Source: Candidatus Thorarchaeota archaeon (GTDB lineage: Archaea > Asgardarchaeota > Thorarchaeia > Thorarchaeales > Thorarchaeaceae). Taken from it: a DNA stretch of 64,000 nt. Positions 49,312 through 59,011 of the stretch are shown piece after piece. The translations under genes and the position numbers were made by a program. The stretch lies in assembly GCA_020348985.1 (NCBI GenBank), contig CP070761.1, positions 497,850-561,849 of the forward strand. Direction: 5' to 3'. A model generated the notes under the pieces. That model was given only the letters and a program-made list of their open reading frames with translations, was not told where the DNA came from and searched no databases. The stretch's first letter is position 1. Each line of letters begins with the position of its first letter.

Positions 49312-52300
49312 ATGAAAGTCAGATTTCTTTTTCTCATCATGGCCCTTTTGTTCTCGGTAGCGAATCCACAACTGGCAATAAGCACCCAAGAGCCAGACCC
49401 TACAACGGAAATCGTGCGCCTCACCGATGGTGAGGATTCGGAGTATTTCGAGAAGGGGCTTCTTGATGATGGCACACTAGAAAGACTCTCCCCTAGGTGG
49501 ACCCAGGAGGAATCGAATTTGAGTGCGTCAGTCGAGCCGCCTGCGTCCCGCATCGATGTCAGCAGTCGAGATCCCCACGACGCGATCATAATTACCTCTG
49601 ATGATGAATTTGAATCTCAGGGATGGCCAGGTAGTGGAACGGTTGAGGATCCCTACGTAATCTCTGGATGGATCATCTTTAGCGGGGGCCCTTGCATAGA
49701 AATCAGAGACACAATCGTACACTTTGCAATAAGAGACTGTACTTTGGTTCCCGATCCATGGTCATACCTAGCCGCAATCATGCTATCCAATGTTCAAAAC
49801 GGAGTTATCGAGCAGAATTTTATCCAGAGCGGATCTGTCGAACTTGACACGTGTGTTCAGATTACGGTTTCTCACAACGACTTCCATATTATGGATTATA
49901 TTGGGATTGATGTCTACAATTCGTACGAGTGCTTTTTCGGATACAATGACATCAACGGTGCTGACTATGCAGGCATCCGTTGTGAGAGCTCAAGTGAAAA
50001 CATCTATACCGGGAACCGCATTAGATCGAGCTCGGATGGAATAATGATTCTTGATGAGGAATCCTCCAACTTCACATTCAATTACCTCGATGGCATTTGG
50101 AACACCGGCATAATCGTTGCTGTAGGACAAGACAACTTTGTGTTTGGAAATCTATTAAGCTCGTGGGCTGGTGCCCGTGACGATGGGGCAAACACTAAGT
50201 GGGATGATGGAGTTGGCATTGGAAACTGCTGGGGTTTGTATGAAGTGTCCACGCCATATGAACTGCCAGGTGAAGCAGGTGGCGTGGATCATTTCCCAAT
50301 CATTTTGGAAGACCCAGAGAGTACGCTGCCCATAATAGCTAGACCACACTCAATCGTCAATGTGGATGGTGTGGATTCAGCTGTGACTTGGGTAGTCTGG
50401 AGTGATCAGGGAACATTCTCTCTACGCGAAAACGATTCAGAGGTTCAGGATGGAGCCTGGGAAGGGTCAGGACCCTTTGAGTTTCATCTCCTAGATACTT
50501 CAAACGCTGTTTACAACTACACTCTAACAATACATGACTCCATCTATGGAAGTGCAAGCGATTCTTTGTACTTGATTGTGCCAGGGTTCATTATCTTGAC
50601 TCCGCCGTGTCCGCCCATGAATATGCAGAGGGTTCTAGGAAGCGGTGAAATCGAGATCAGTTGGGATGCACCAACGCATGACGGGAATCTTCCTCTTCTT
50701 GGATACAGGGTATATCGAGGGTCAACGCCCTACAACTATGAAATGTTGGTTGAGATCGGACCTTTGACAACGTTTGCTGATAGTTCCATTCTACCTGACA
50801 GAATGTACTTCTACGTTGTCACCGCATTCAACGGCCTCCTTGAAGGTGAGTCATCTAGTAGTGTAAACAACCTCATTGAACACGATAGAATCCACGTGTT
50901 CTCGAACAACGACTTAGCCGAACTGGGTCTTCCTGGAAACGGAACTGAAGAAAACCCATTCAGGCTTGTACTCTTCAACATCACTTCCGCTGACACACCT
51001 ATCATAATATCCAACACAGATGCATTCTTCGTCGTTGAGAGCTGCTGGGCATCTAGAACGGACGGAGGATCTGACACAGGCGTCATTCTGAGTAGTGTCA
51101 GGAGCGTGGAATTCAGATTCTCATGTTTCGATGGGTTCGACAAGGGACTGGACATTAGCTACTGCAGGAACATCACCGTCAGCAACTGCACCTGGAAGGA
51201 CAATTACGGAGCTTGCACCTTCTTCTCCTCTACTTCTTGTGAGATTGTTGGAACGGATTTCATTGGATGTGGGTACCCTGTTGACATTTCATCGTCCATG
51301 AGCATCAGTATCAGGAACTCGAGTTTCACCAGCAGCGAGGACGCGTGGAATACATATAGATGCGTGTATGTGGGTTCTTCCGTAGAATGCAGCTTCTCAG
51401 GATGTACATTCAGTGACTCACAAACTGGTATACGATTTGAGTCGTCAGTCTATGGTAATGTGACCTCATGCACTTTTGACAGAGTGGGAGAACCATTGAC
51501 GCTCTGGAATTCAGATTACTGTGTAGTATTGTACTGTGATGTAGTTGATTCACAATCAGAAGGCAATGGGATCACCCTGATTGAATGTAACTTCTGTTCG
51601 TTCTTCAACATCTCGTTGGGTGGGAAAAGGGTTATCATTGAGGGCGGGACAGCAGTCAACTGGCTCCACTCTTTCGTCAATGTAACGACCAATGGCAAGC
51701 CAATCGGCTATTTCGCAAATTACCAGGATAACACAATCGACTCAACCTTGTTTTCTCAACTTATCCTAGCGGTCTGCTACAATGTCTCAGTAGATGGTCA
51801 TCACCTCGCGAACATCTCTAGTGGCGTCTCCATTGTATTTTCCAATCAGCTGTCAATTCAGAACTTAATCACGTCAAACGTTTGGCTAGAGAGTGCGAAT
51901 AGAATTAACTTGAAAGACATGTCAGTGTACGAATCTGAGGGGGATCTTCATTTATCTTCAAGTTCTAGCATCCTTCTAGACAACATATCCTTCACAAGGC
52001 AGCTGCACTGGGGAAAGGTGGACATCAGGTCGTGTCATAATGTCTCTTTCGTAGACAGTCGCATCGACGTGATGTACGAGGCAACACGCGTCTGGTACTC
52101 GGACAACTGCTCGTTCACGAGAGTGGCATTCGATTTTCGATCAACCGGCCTGCAGTTTTACCGATCACCAAATCCCAGGATCAGAAACTGTAGATTCAAT
52201 GGTGAAGACCGAGCCTCGATCTACCTCGAAATGACCAGTAATGCGCTCATTGAAGATTGTATCCTCGTAGGAGGAGGTCTCGAAATCAACAGCATGGATT

Positions 52301-53718
52301 GGTGGGGGGATAATCCGGAGGATTATTGGATTCACTCTATCAGTAATGTGACTGTCAATGGAAATCCGATTCTATACATGCGCGGAGAAAGCGGCGTGGA
52401 GATCCATGATGGTGTCTATTCCCAAATCATGCTTGTGAACTGTGTAGATGTATCAATTCGAGATGTGACAGTCGAGAACGCGTCAATTGGCCTCCAGATG
52501 ACATATACTTCAGGGGTAACAATACGAGACATCGAAATTGCTAATCAGCGAAGCGAGGGGGGCCGGGCAATGCTTGATTGTGCGCAGATTTCAATCCACA
52601 ACCTACAATATCATGATAATGAAGAAGGCCTTCGACTTTGGAGCTGTGCGGACCTTGTGCTCAACGATAGCAGCTTTGAAGACTGTGGGAGAGGAGTCTA
52701 TTTTGAGTGGTCAGCGGGATATTGCTACGTCACTAGCTGTTACTTCAGTAACTGCGGGGATGCGATTAATGTCGATAGTGGTTACCAAATCTTTGTAACG
52801 AACAACATCATTCGAGAGGGCTACACCGGGATCAGAGTGAATTCAGCACAAGGAGCCTTCGTGCAGTACAACGACATTGGTTATGTAACAGGTGGTTTGT
52901 ATCTATATTATGCCTCTGGCTCTCAAATAACCAACAATATCATCAATCATTGTTCTGGCAATGGAGTCGAAAACTACTATGGGGATAACAACTTGTATTC
53001 AGCAAATAGAATCCTCTATTGTGACTCTGACGGCATCGTTGCAAGAGGTATGGCTGAATCATCTTTCACTTACAACGAGATTGGGCACAACGGTGCAGTT
53101 GGACTACGTTTCTGGGATGGCCCTGAGAATTTCATCTTTGGCAATCTATTCTACGCCAATGGGGAGCATGATGCAGAAGACGATGGGACCAATAACCAAT
53201 GGGATGACGGCGAGAGTATTGGAAATTGCTGGGGCATGAGGAGTCTCGAAGTCCAGCGCTCAATATCGGGAACTGCAGACTCGGTGGATCGATTCCCCAT
53301 CTCGACTGATGATGTGGAGTTTGAATCTCCCATCATTAGTAGTCCACGGGATGTGAGTCAATACTACACGGACAGGAATCCTCTTACTTGGGTTGCTTGG
53401 GTGTTGCTTGGAGACTGCACGGTCTTGATTGATGGACTACCCGTCTTAATATCGCCGTCGGTAAGCTGTGGACCCATTACAGTTATGATCCATGAACTGG
53501 ATGCAGGGACACATAACTTCACAATCGTTGTCATGGATGAGTACGGAACTATCGACTCAGACACTGTTCTCGTTACTATCACGACAAACGACGTCAGTTT
53601 GCCTCTTCTCACATCAATCATTGCAGGCGCTGCGGTTGTCTTAGTAATCTGCTACGAAACCACAGGCGAGTCGTCTCTTCTATCAAAACTGAGACGCGAA
53701 GAAGAGGATATTCTGTAG
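49312..53718 (+). CDS. giant secreted parallel beta-helix protein with fibronectin-like domain
   Basis: The protein is 1468 residues from the ATG at 49312, the start of the signal peptide (MKVRFLFLIMALLFSVANPQ); an ATG at 49252 is also in frame. Three tracts of PbH1 repeats are visible (about 90-270, 560-880 and 900-1310). Each is rich in NNxx, DCxx and GxxLxxxSG coils and many Cys. Between the first two lies a fibronectin type III-like module (PPMNMQRVLGSGEIEISWDA, then LLGYRVYRGSTPYNYEMLVE). Twice it carries the motif DDGxNxxWDDGxxIGNCWG at the end of a helix tract. A C-terminal helix (LLTSIIAGAAVVLVICY) is followed by an acidic-basic tail instead of the usual RKR end. It is a surface adhesin or glycan-binding protein (inference). 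Confidence 0.83.
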   Translation: MKVRFLFLIMALLFSVANPQLAISTQEPDPTTEIVRLTDGEDSEYFEKGLLDDGTLERLSPRWTQEESNLSASVEPPASRIDVSSRDPHDAIIITSDDEFESQGWPGSGTVEDPYVISGWIIFSGGPCIEIRDTIVHFAIRDCTLVPDPWSYLAAIMLSNVQNGVIEQNFIQSGSVELDTCVQITVSHNDFHIMDYIGIDVYNSYECFFGYNDINGADYAGIRCESSSENIYTGNRIRSSSDGIMILDEESSNFTFNYLDGIWNTGIIVAVGQDNFVFGNLLSSWAGARDDGANTKWDDGVGIGNCWGLYEVSTPYELPGEAGGVDHFPIILEDPESTLPIIARPHSIVNVDGVDSAVTWVVWSDQGTFSLRENDSEVQDGAWEGSGPFEFHLLDTSNAVYNYTLTIHDSIYGSASDSLYLIVPGFIILTPPCPPMNMQRVLGSGEIEISWDAPTHDGNLPLLGYRVYRGSTPYNYEMLVEIGPLTTFADSSILPDRMYFYVVTAFNGLLEGESSSSVNNLIEHDRIHVFSNNDLAELGLPGNGTEENPFRLVLFNITSADTPIIISNTDAFFVVESCWASRTDGGSDTGVILSSVRSVEFRFSCFDGFDKGLDISYCRNITVSNCTWKDNYGACTFFSSTSCEIVGTDFIGCGYPVDISSSMSISIRNSSFTSSEDAWNTYRCVYVGSSVECSFSGCTFSDSQTGIRFESSVYGNVTSCTFDRVGEPLTLWNSDYCVVLYCDVVDSQSEGNGITLIECNFCSFFNISLGGKRVIIEGGTAVNWLHSFVNVTTNGKPIGYFANYQDNTIDSTLFSQLILAVCYNVSVDGHHLANISSGVSIVFSNQLSIQNLITSNVWLESANRINLKDMSVYESEGDLHLSSSSSILLDNISFTRQLHWGKVDIRSCHNVSFVDSRIDVMYEATRVWYSDNCSFTRVAFDFRSTGLQFYRSPNPRIRNCRFNGEDRASIYLEMTSNALIEDCILVGGGLEINSMDWWGDNPEDYWIHSISNVTVNGNPILYMRGESGVEIHDGVYSQIMLVNCVDVSIRDVTVENASIGLQMTYTSGVTIRDIEIANQRSEGGRAMLDCAQISIHNLQYHDNEEGLRLWSCADLVLNDSSFEDCGRGVYFEWSAGYCYVTSCYFSNCGDAINVDSGYQIFVTNNIIREGYTGIRVNSAQGAFVQYNDIGYVTGGLYLYYASGSQITNNIINHCSGNGVENYYGDNNLYSANRILYCDSDGIVARGMAESSFTYNEIGHNGAVGLRFWDGPENFIFGNLFYANGEHDAEDDGTNNQWDDGESIGNCWGMRSLEVQRSISGTADSVDRFPISTDDVEFESPIISSPRDVSQYYTDRNPLTWVAWVLLGDCTVLIDGLPVLISPSVSCGPITVMIHELDAGTHNFTIVVMDEYGTIDSDTVLVTITTNDVSLPLLTSIIAGAAVVLVICYETTGESSLLSKLRREEEDIL

Positions 53719-54074
53719 AATTGCGGAATGGATAATAGAAGACAGTGTCAAATAGCAACCTAGTCAAGAGTGGGAAATCATACGTAGTAGGAAACAGCGC
53801 TCTTCCTAAACCATGAGAGGGTCCAGATGGCAGTTTGTTGAAGGACATCTAATAGTACGTTTGTCGAAACGGTTTTCATTGATGTCGTAATCTCTGGGTT
53901 TGTGATTCAAGTCGTTGTGGTTTCAGGTGTAGGAGGCATCGTCATCCTTATAATCTCACTAGAATTCCGGTCCAGATTCAGAGCGTGAAGTCTGAGTACA
54001 AAAAAGCAATCAGGCAAAAATAAATCGGGCATATTCTCTGAAAACAGCATTGCCAAACATTACTTCATAGCACG
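53719..54074 (+). other. gap with a tiny hydrophobic ORF and a promoter
   Basis: There is no established gene here. A GTG at 53902 opens a 28-codon ORF (MIQVVVVSGVGGIVILIISL, ending FRSRFRA) that would be one membrane helix with a basic tail, but it has no ribosome site. AT-rich DNA at 54000-54025 (AAAAATAAAT) probably holds the TATA box of the regulator starting at 54075. Nothing else stands out. Confidence 0.35.
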
Positions 54075-55004
54075 GTGTTGGTATTGGACTTAACCGACAA
54101 GAGGATTCTCCTAGAACTTGACAAAGACTGCAGAGCTAGCTACGAGAATCTTGGACGCATCCTCGGAATATCTGCAAATGCAGTGAAGAAGAGAGTTGAC
54201 AAACTGATTAGTTCCGGAGTCATAGAGGAGTTCAGCGTCGTCCTGCGCCAAGCCATGACCGGAGCTGACTATCTAATAGCGGAAGTACAGACCGATGGGA
54301 ACGAGGACGAGGAGACGTTTGCGAATACGTTAGGGGCCAATGAGATGATCAACCAGGTTGGCCTTATAGCTGATCCGACAGGTCGCTCATATCTGGTTCA
54401 TGCAGAATATGTTGGAACGCAGGGTTTGATGAAACTCGGCAGGTTCTTGAGAGCCCTGGAAAACGTGACTCAAGTAGATTTGCACACCTTGCTGATCGGG
54501 CAAGGAAAGAGAATGGACCTCACCAAGTTACACCTTAGGGTACTTCGTCAACTTATGAATGATGCAAGAATGCAGATTGGTGAAATAGCTGAACGATCAG
54601 GTTTGACCGCTAGACGCGTTAGAAAAGCAATTCAGGAATTGCAGGAAAGCGAGGCCTTTTGGTTTGCCACAAGATGGAACCTTAGCCTCGGTGAAAGCAC
54701 CCAGTTCTATGTAAGAATAAATCGAGACACTCAGGTGATGGACCACAATGAAGTCGATGAGTGGATGCGTGGGCAATTTCCTCTAGAGTATTGGTACTCC
54801 TACGTTTCTGCCATTGAGCCAGTTATATTCGCCAAGTTTGTCACTGAGCATTTCAGACAAGCTGAGCCAATTTCGAGAGTTATCAAAGCAGCTCCTTTCG
54901 CCGTTTCTACTAACACTATGATTTGCTACCCGGTAAGGAAGTACCCTAGATTAGGGCGGATCAAGCTGGAGCAGATGCTAGCCGATGCAGGTCTGTGGCC
55001 ATAG
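54075..55004 (+). CDS. Lrp/AsnC-like double helix-turn-helix regulator (paralogue)
   Basis: The protein has 309 residues and a GTG start. The N-terminal wHTH is ASYENLGRILGISANAVKKRVDKLISSGVIEEF. A second HTH is MQIGEIAERSGLTARRVRKAIQELQES. The C-terminal beta-alpha domain ends RLGRIKLEQMLADAGLWP. It is colinear with the regulator at 20345-21268. It lies 62 bases upstream of, and on the same strand as, the LonC-type protease, so it may regulate that gene. The ligand is unknown. Confidence 0.8.
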   Translation: MLVLDLTDKRILLELDKDCRASYENLGRILGISANAVKKRVDKLISSGVIEEFSVVLRQAMTGADYLIAEVQTDGNEDEETFANTLGANEMINQVGLIADPTGRSYLVHAEYVGTQGLMKLGRFLRALENVTQVDLHTLLIGQGKRMDLTKLHLRVLRQLMNDARMQIGEIAERSGLTARRVRKAIQELQESEAFWFATRWNLSLGESTQFYVRINRDTQVMDHNEVDEWMRGQFPLEYWYSYVSAIEPVIFAKFVTEHFRQAEPISRVIKAAPFAVSTNTMICYPVRKYPRLGRIKLEQMLADAGLWP

Positions 55005-55033
55005 CAAGTTGATTCCACCACCAAAGAGCTTTT

Positions 55034-55052
55034 AATGTTCATATTTAACATT
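55034..55052 (+). promoter_or_regulatory. inverted repeat before the LonC gene
   Basis: AATGTT (55034-55039) and AACATT (55047-55052) form a perfect inverted repeat around CATATTT. They overlap a TATA-like sequence 15-33 bases upstream of the GTG at 55067. It could be an operator for the upstream Lrp-like regulator, and the mRNA would be nearly leaderless. Confidence 0.35.
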
Positions 55053-55066
55053 GTTAACTAGCTGCT

Positions 55067-57475
55067 GTGGTACGGTGGATTCTTTTGATTGATGAGTTGC
55101 CTGCTGATACAGTGAGGAAAGTCTGCGACCCAAGTCTGATTCAATGTAAGACCACTGAAGAGCTCTCTCCAGTTGATGACATCATAGGCCAAGAAAGAGC
55201 CCTTCGTGCCTTGAGATTCGGACTAGACATCGAGAATCATGGATTCAATATCTTCGTTGCTGGATATCCCGGAACCGGGAAAACCACAACTGTGAGGAGT
55301 TTCTTGGTTGATGTTGCCAAGAGCAAACCTGCTCCGATAGATTGGGTTTATGTCTACAATTTCAAGAAACAAGGAGAACCTCGAGCCATCGAAATGCCTA
55401 GAGGAATGGGAGTGGTATTCAAAAGAGACCTTGAAGAGCTGCTCAATGGTGCGAGGAAGGTCCTTCCCGAGGCCTTTGAGAGTGAGGAGTACATCTTACG
55501 TAGACAATCACTGGTAAAGGCTGTGGAGGCACAAAGAGACAAGCTACTTGCGGAAGTGAACGAGAAGGCAAAGAAGAAGGGGTTTGTCCTGAGACCGAGT
55601 CAGAGTGGACTTCTCATTGTGCCCGTTGTCGAGGGACAACCGATTAGTGACCAAGAAATGGCGGCCCTTGACCCAGAATTGTTGGAGAAGATAGCAGATG
55701 CCCGAGAGGAACTGAACACAGAGCTTCGAAGTGCAATGAGAGAGCTTAGAAAACTCGAGAGCGAAGTCAGCTCAAAGGTTGAAGCCTTGAACAGAGATGT
55801 TGCCCTCTTTGCGATCGGTCACTTCGTAGCAGATCTGAGAGAAAACTACTCACAGAATGAAGAGGCTGTCGCTTACATTGATGATGTCGAGCAAACCATC
55901 TTGAGTAATCTGCCCGTTTTTGTTCAGCCGCCCCAACAGACTCAGCCCAACGCACAAGAGCTAGTAGCTCGAGAGCGGTTCTTTAGAAACTTCGAAGTGA
56001 ATGTGATTGTGGACAATGGAGAGCTTGAAGGCGCACCTATAGTCGTAGAAATGAATCCGACGTATCTGAATTTGTTTGGGCAGATAGAGAAAGAAGCAAG
56101 ATTCGGCGTTCTAATGACTGACTTCACAATGATCCAACCTGGGAGTCTGCATAAGGCAAATGGTGGCTACCTCATGATTCCCGTCGAGGAGCTATTGAAG
56201 GCACCCTTATCTTGGGAGAGCCTGAAGCGCGCCTTGAAGAATAGGGAGATTGTCATCGAGGAAGCTCCCCAAGTCGCTGGAACGCTTGCAACAAGAGGGC
56301 TAAAACCAGAACCGATTCCACTTGATGTTAAGGTAATCCTTGTAGGAGACCCGTCAATCTATGAGCTTCTCTACACGAGAGACCCAGACTTCAAGGAGCT
56401 CTTCAAAGTCAAGGCACACTTTGACATTACCATGCCTCGGACTAAAGAGAACATTATGAAGTACGCATCAGCTATGGCGAATGTCTGTGCACGAGAGGGG
56501 CTCAAACATCTTGACGCAGAAGCCGCAGCGAAGGTTATAGAGTACAGCGTAAGACTGGCTGACGACCAAGAGAAGCTGTCAACACGATTTGCAGACGTTG
56601 CCGACATAGTCCGTGAGGCAACATTCTATGCTACAAAGGAGAAAGCAAAGCACGTCAGCGCGGCTCATGTAAAGAAGGCAATAGAAGAAAAGGTCTACCG
56701 CTCGAATCTCATCCAAGAGAAGATCCAGGAGATGATCAAGCGAAGAGTTATTCTAATCGACACACAGGGAGAGAAGGTAGGTCAGGTGAATGGTCTGACT
56801 GTAATGAAGTACGGCGATTTCACATTTGGTGGTCCTTCGAGAGTCACTGTTAGCATTGGCGTTGGTCGACACGGAATAGTCGACATAGAACGAGAATCCA
56901 ATCTTGGTGGCAACATCCACACCAAAGGCGTTATGATTCTGGGAGGCTACCTGCAGGGACTCTTTGCGCATGACAAACCACTGAGCTTGTCAGCAAGACT
57001 TGTCTTTGAACAAAGCTACGCAGGCGTCGACGGTGATAGCGCGTCGAGTACCGAGCTATATGCATTGTTGTCCACACTTTCTGGACTACCAATTAAGCAG
57101 AATTTCGCTGTCACTGGCTCTGTCAATCAGCGAGGACAGGTTCAAGCAATTGGAGGAGTGAATGAGAAGATAGAGGGCTTCTTTGAAGTGTGCAGAGCTG
57201 GTGGTTTGACAGGCGAACAAGGTGTCCTTATTCCAGCAAGCAACGTTCAGAACCTGATGTTGAAAGAGGACTTAGTCGAGGCTATCAGGGAAGGTAAGTT
57301 CCACATCTATCCGATTGAGAGAATCGAAGAGGGAATTGAGATACTAACTGGTGCCAGGGCTGGAGTACGGCAACCTGATGGTGGATTTGAAGAGGGTTCT
57401 GTATACGATTTGGTTGATAAACGTTTGATGGAAATGGCCCAAAAGCTAAGAGAATTTGAGGGAGCAAAAGAATAG
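55067..57475 (+). CDS. LonC-type ATP-dependent protease
   Basis: The protein has 802 residues. The AAA domain begins with IIGQERALRALRFGL and Walker A GYPGTGKTT (66-74). A long helical coiled-coil insertion (about 130-330; EVNEKAKKKGFVL, REELNTELRSAMRELRKLES) is typical of LonC/AAA_32 proteins. Next is the Walker B region (HKANGGYLMIP), then arginine-finger and lid segments (LADDQEKLSTRFADVADIVREA). The S16 protease domain has the Ser-Lys dyad: S658 in GVDGDSAS and K701 in GGVNEKIEGF. The protein has no membrane segment, unlike archaeal LonB, so it should be cytosolic. It degrades unfolded or regulatory proteins. The GTG start follows the preceding regulator stop by 62 bases. Confidence 0.9.
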   Translation: MVRWILLIDELPADTVRKVCDPSLIQCKTTEELSPVDDIIGQERALRALRFGLDIENHGFNIFVAGYPGTGKTTTVRSFLVDVAKSKPAPIDWVYVYNFKKQGEPRAIEMPRGMGVVFKRDLEELLNGARKVLPEAFESEEYILRRQSLVKAVEAQRDKLLAEVNEKAKKKGFVLRPSQSGLLIVPVVEGQPISDQEMAALDPELLEKIADAREELNTELRSAMRELRKLESEVSSKVEALNRDVALFAIGHFVADLRENYSQNEEAVAYIDDVEQTILSNLPVFVQPPQQTQPNAQELVARERFFRNFEVNVIVDNGELEGAPIVVEMNPTYLNLFGQIEKEARFGVLMTDFTMIQPGSLHKANGGYLMIPVEELLKAPLSWESLKRALKNREIVIEEAPQVAGTLATRGLKPEPIPLDVKVILVGDPSIYELLYTRDPDFKELFKVKAHFDITMPRTKENIMKYASAMANVCAREGLKHLDAEAAAKVIEYSVRLADDQEKLSTRFADVADIVREATFYATKEKAKHVSAAHVKKAIEEKVYRSNLIQEKIQEMIKRRVILIDTQGEKVGQVNGLTVMKYGDFTFGGPSRVTVSIGVGRHGIVDIERESNLGGNIHTKGVMILGGYLQGLFAHDKPLSLSARLVFEQSYAGVDGDSASSTELYALLSTLSGLPIKQNFAVTGSVNQRGQVQAIGGVNEKIEGFFEVCRAGGLTGEQGVLIPASNVQNLMLKEDLVEAIREGKFHIYPIERIEEGIEILTGARAGVRQPDGGFEEGSVYDLVDKRLMEMAQKLREFEGAKE

Positions 57476-57598
57476 TTGCTGGATTCCTAACTGTGACATT
57501 CGGAAATACTCTATTTCTGCTCTGCAACGGTCCTTTCCACCTAATTGCATGATACCAATCCTTGATATACATTCCAAATGACGCGCGGAGGAACAAGA

Positions 57599-57754
57599 AT
57601 GCAAGTAAATGAGATTAGAACCAAGACTGTTGTGTCCCTATTTGACACCGGGGCTTACAACAATGGCAGCAACTTGGTTGATCTTTCAGGTTTCCGGAAG
57701 TCCGGCCTTTTCTTAAATCGGCTCGGAATTGATTTCCAATCTGTGAGAGTCTAG
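57599..57754 (+). CDS. small ORF (51 aa) with strong ribosome site and DTG motif
   Basis: The ATG at 57599 follows GGAGGAAC with 6-base spacing, one of the better Shine-Dalgarno sites in the window. The peptide starts MQVNEIRTKTVVSLFDTGAY and ends LFLNRLGIDFQSVRV. The FDTGA followed by a hydrophobic stretch and LGI loosely recalls the active-site strand of retropepsins at 23790-26293. At 51 residues it is too short for a full lobe. It may be a real small protein, a truncated retropepsin remnant or a coincidence. Confidence 0.4.
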   Translation: MQVNEIRTKTVVSLFDTGAYNNGSNLVDLSGFRKSGLFLNRLGIDFQSVRV

Positions 57755-58106
57755 ACGTAGAGCTGCCATTACTCGTCCTTTGGGTGAGAGGAAAACCGCT
57801 GCCTTTCTATGAGATTCGATCAATCTCAGTAGCAGACGCTAATTCTTGGAGCAATTCACAAATGACCAAATGTGTTCGCTCCAAGAGTTGAACCTCTATC
57901 GTGTGAGAAGAAGATAGAGCTGGCTTGGACGCTCTTGACTTCGTCAGTTCAATGTTCCAAGATTCATCTATAGAATGAACCTGAAGCCAGTAAGCAGCAG
58001 TTCACTTCGCGAATGAAACGATGAACAACACCCTTGGGGAGTGTGGTATCAACGAATGGTACCACCTCCCAGATTCCCTTCTCAACTGATTGCAAAGCGA
58101 TGAAGT
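57755..58106. other. intergenic gap, nothing recognised
   Basis: There are no ORFs with good starts, no tRNA-like sequence and no strong hairpin with a T-tract. An open frame on the minus strand (57964-58617) is only the shadow of the membrane gene at 58107-58928. Confidence 0.5.
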
Positions 58107-58928
58107 TCACTCGACAATCTCTATGTAGAAGCCACCGAAAGGCCTCTTCCTGACCAAGGGAAGTACGACAATGGCAATTGCCAAGATAATGGCTACACCA
58201 AGTGCAGTCCCATAGATCAGAAGCGATGCGGCTTGCTTCGTCGCGATTCCGACAGATGCCCAAATCACTACGAGGTTGAAAGCGAAGTCTCTTCGAAGAA
58301 CCAACATCAACAGTGAGAGTATCAAAGCTATGACAAGAACGGCTGAAGTCCACATCTCTTGAACAGCCAGAGGGATTCCCACGATAACCTCGTTCAAGAC
58401 AGATGCCGTGTTGGCAATTGTCGCTAAGGAAATCCATCCAAGATACACACTGACAGGAAGATGCACAGCAAGCTTTACTCCGCGAGTTACATGTTTGATA
58501 CCGATGCCCAATCTGACATACGTGAAAAGAAGTACGACCAGAAGACCCACAATGAATAAGGGCGTGAAAACGAACAGAGAAGCTACTCCATAAGAATAGT
58601 GGAATAGGATCAACCATGAGATGTTGAACACAGCACCTATCAGGTATAGGAAGCTAATCTCCTGCAAATAGTCCATTTCGCGCTGACTCGAGCGTAGCTG
58701 ATAGACTATGAAAATCCCCAGCAGGGTGTAGATGACTCCCCAGATAGAGAAGACATACCCTGGAGGTGTGAACAGACTCGGATAGAAATCTGACACTTCC
58801 CCTGACGTTACTCCGTTAAGGGGGATTATGTTTACTAATGCATTGAATATGATTGTAGATATGATTGCTAACAGATTCACAATCTGTAGTACCTTAGGAT
58901 TGGTATTTGTCAAAATTACAACTCCCAT
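58107..58928 (-). CDS. TspO/MBR-related tryptophan-rich membrane protein
   Basis: The protein has 273 residues and about seven helices. The segment FTPPGYVFSIWGVIYTLLGIF matches the start of TspO/MBR proteins (PP-x-x-x-F-x-x-W), which bind porphyrins or lipids. The second half (LGWISLATIANTASVLNEV) also resembles longer TspO-related archaeal and bacterial proteins. Its role is uncertain (stress or tetrapyrrole sensing in the known members). The ATG is about 25 bases from a TATA box, so the mRNA is probably leaderless. Confidence 0.75.
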   Translation of the reverse strand: MGVVILTNTNPKVLQIVNLLAIISTIIFNALVNIIPLNGVTSGEVSDFYPSLFTPPGYVFSIWGVIYTLLGIFIVYQLRSSQREMDYLQEISFLYLIGAVFNISWLILFHYSYGVASLFVFTPLFIVGLLVVLLFTYVRLGIGIKHVTRGVKLAVHLPVSVYLGWISLATIANTASVLNEVIVGIPLAVQEMWTSAVLVIALILSLLMLVLRRDFAFNLVVIWASVGIATKQAASLLIYGTALGVAIILAIAIVVLPLVRKRPFGGFYIEIVE

Positions 58929-58948
58929 CTCGCTTTGAGCGATTTGGA

Positions 58949-58961
58949 TTTATATTTATTT
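58949..58961 (-). promoter_or_regulatory. TATA box of the TspO-related gene
   Basis: AAATAAATATAAA on the minus strand is centred 27 bases upstream of the ATG at 58928. This matches an archaeal TATA box with transcription starting at or next to the ATG. Confidence 0.6.
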
Positions 58962-59011
58962 GAACACCATTTAACTATTGTGAAGTGTGCATATATCACG
59001 TCGGACATTGA

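Noticed and set aside
53902-53988. 28-codon hydrophobic ORF as a firm gene
   Set aside because: It has no ribosome site and no ATG; kept only as a note in the gap entry.
57964-58617. 217-codon minus-strand frame
   Set aside because: It overlaps the TspO-related gene in another frame and has the Cys/Ser/Arg-rich composition of a shadow frame.
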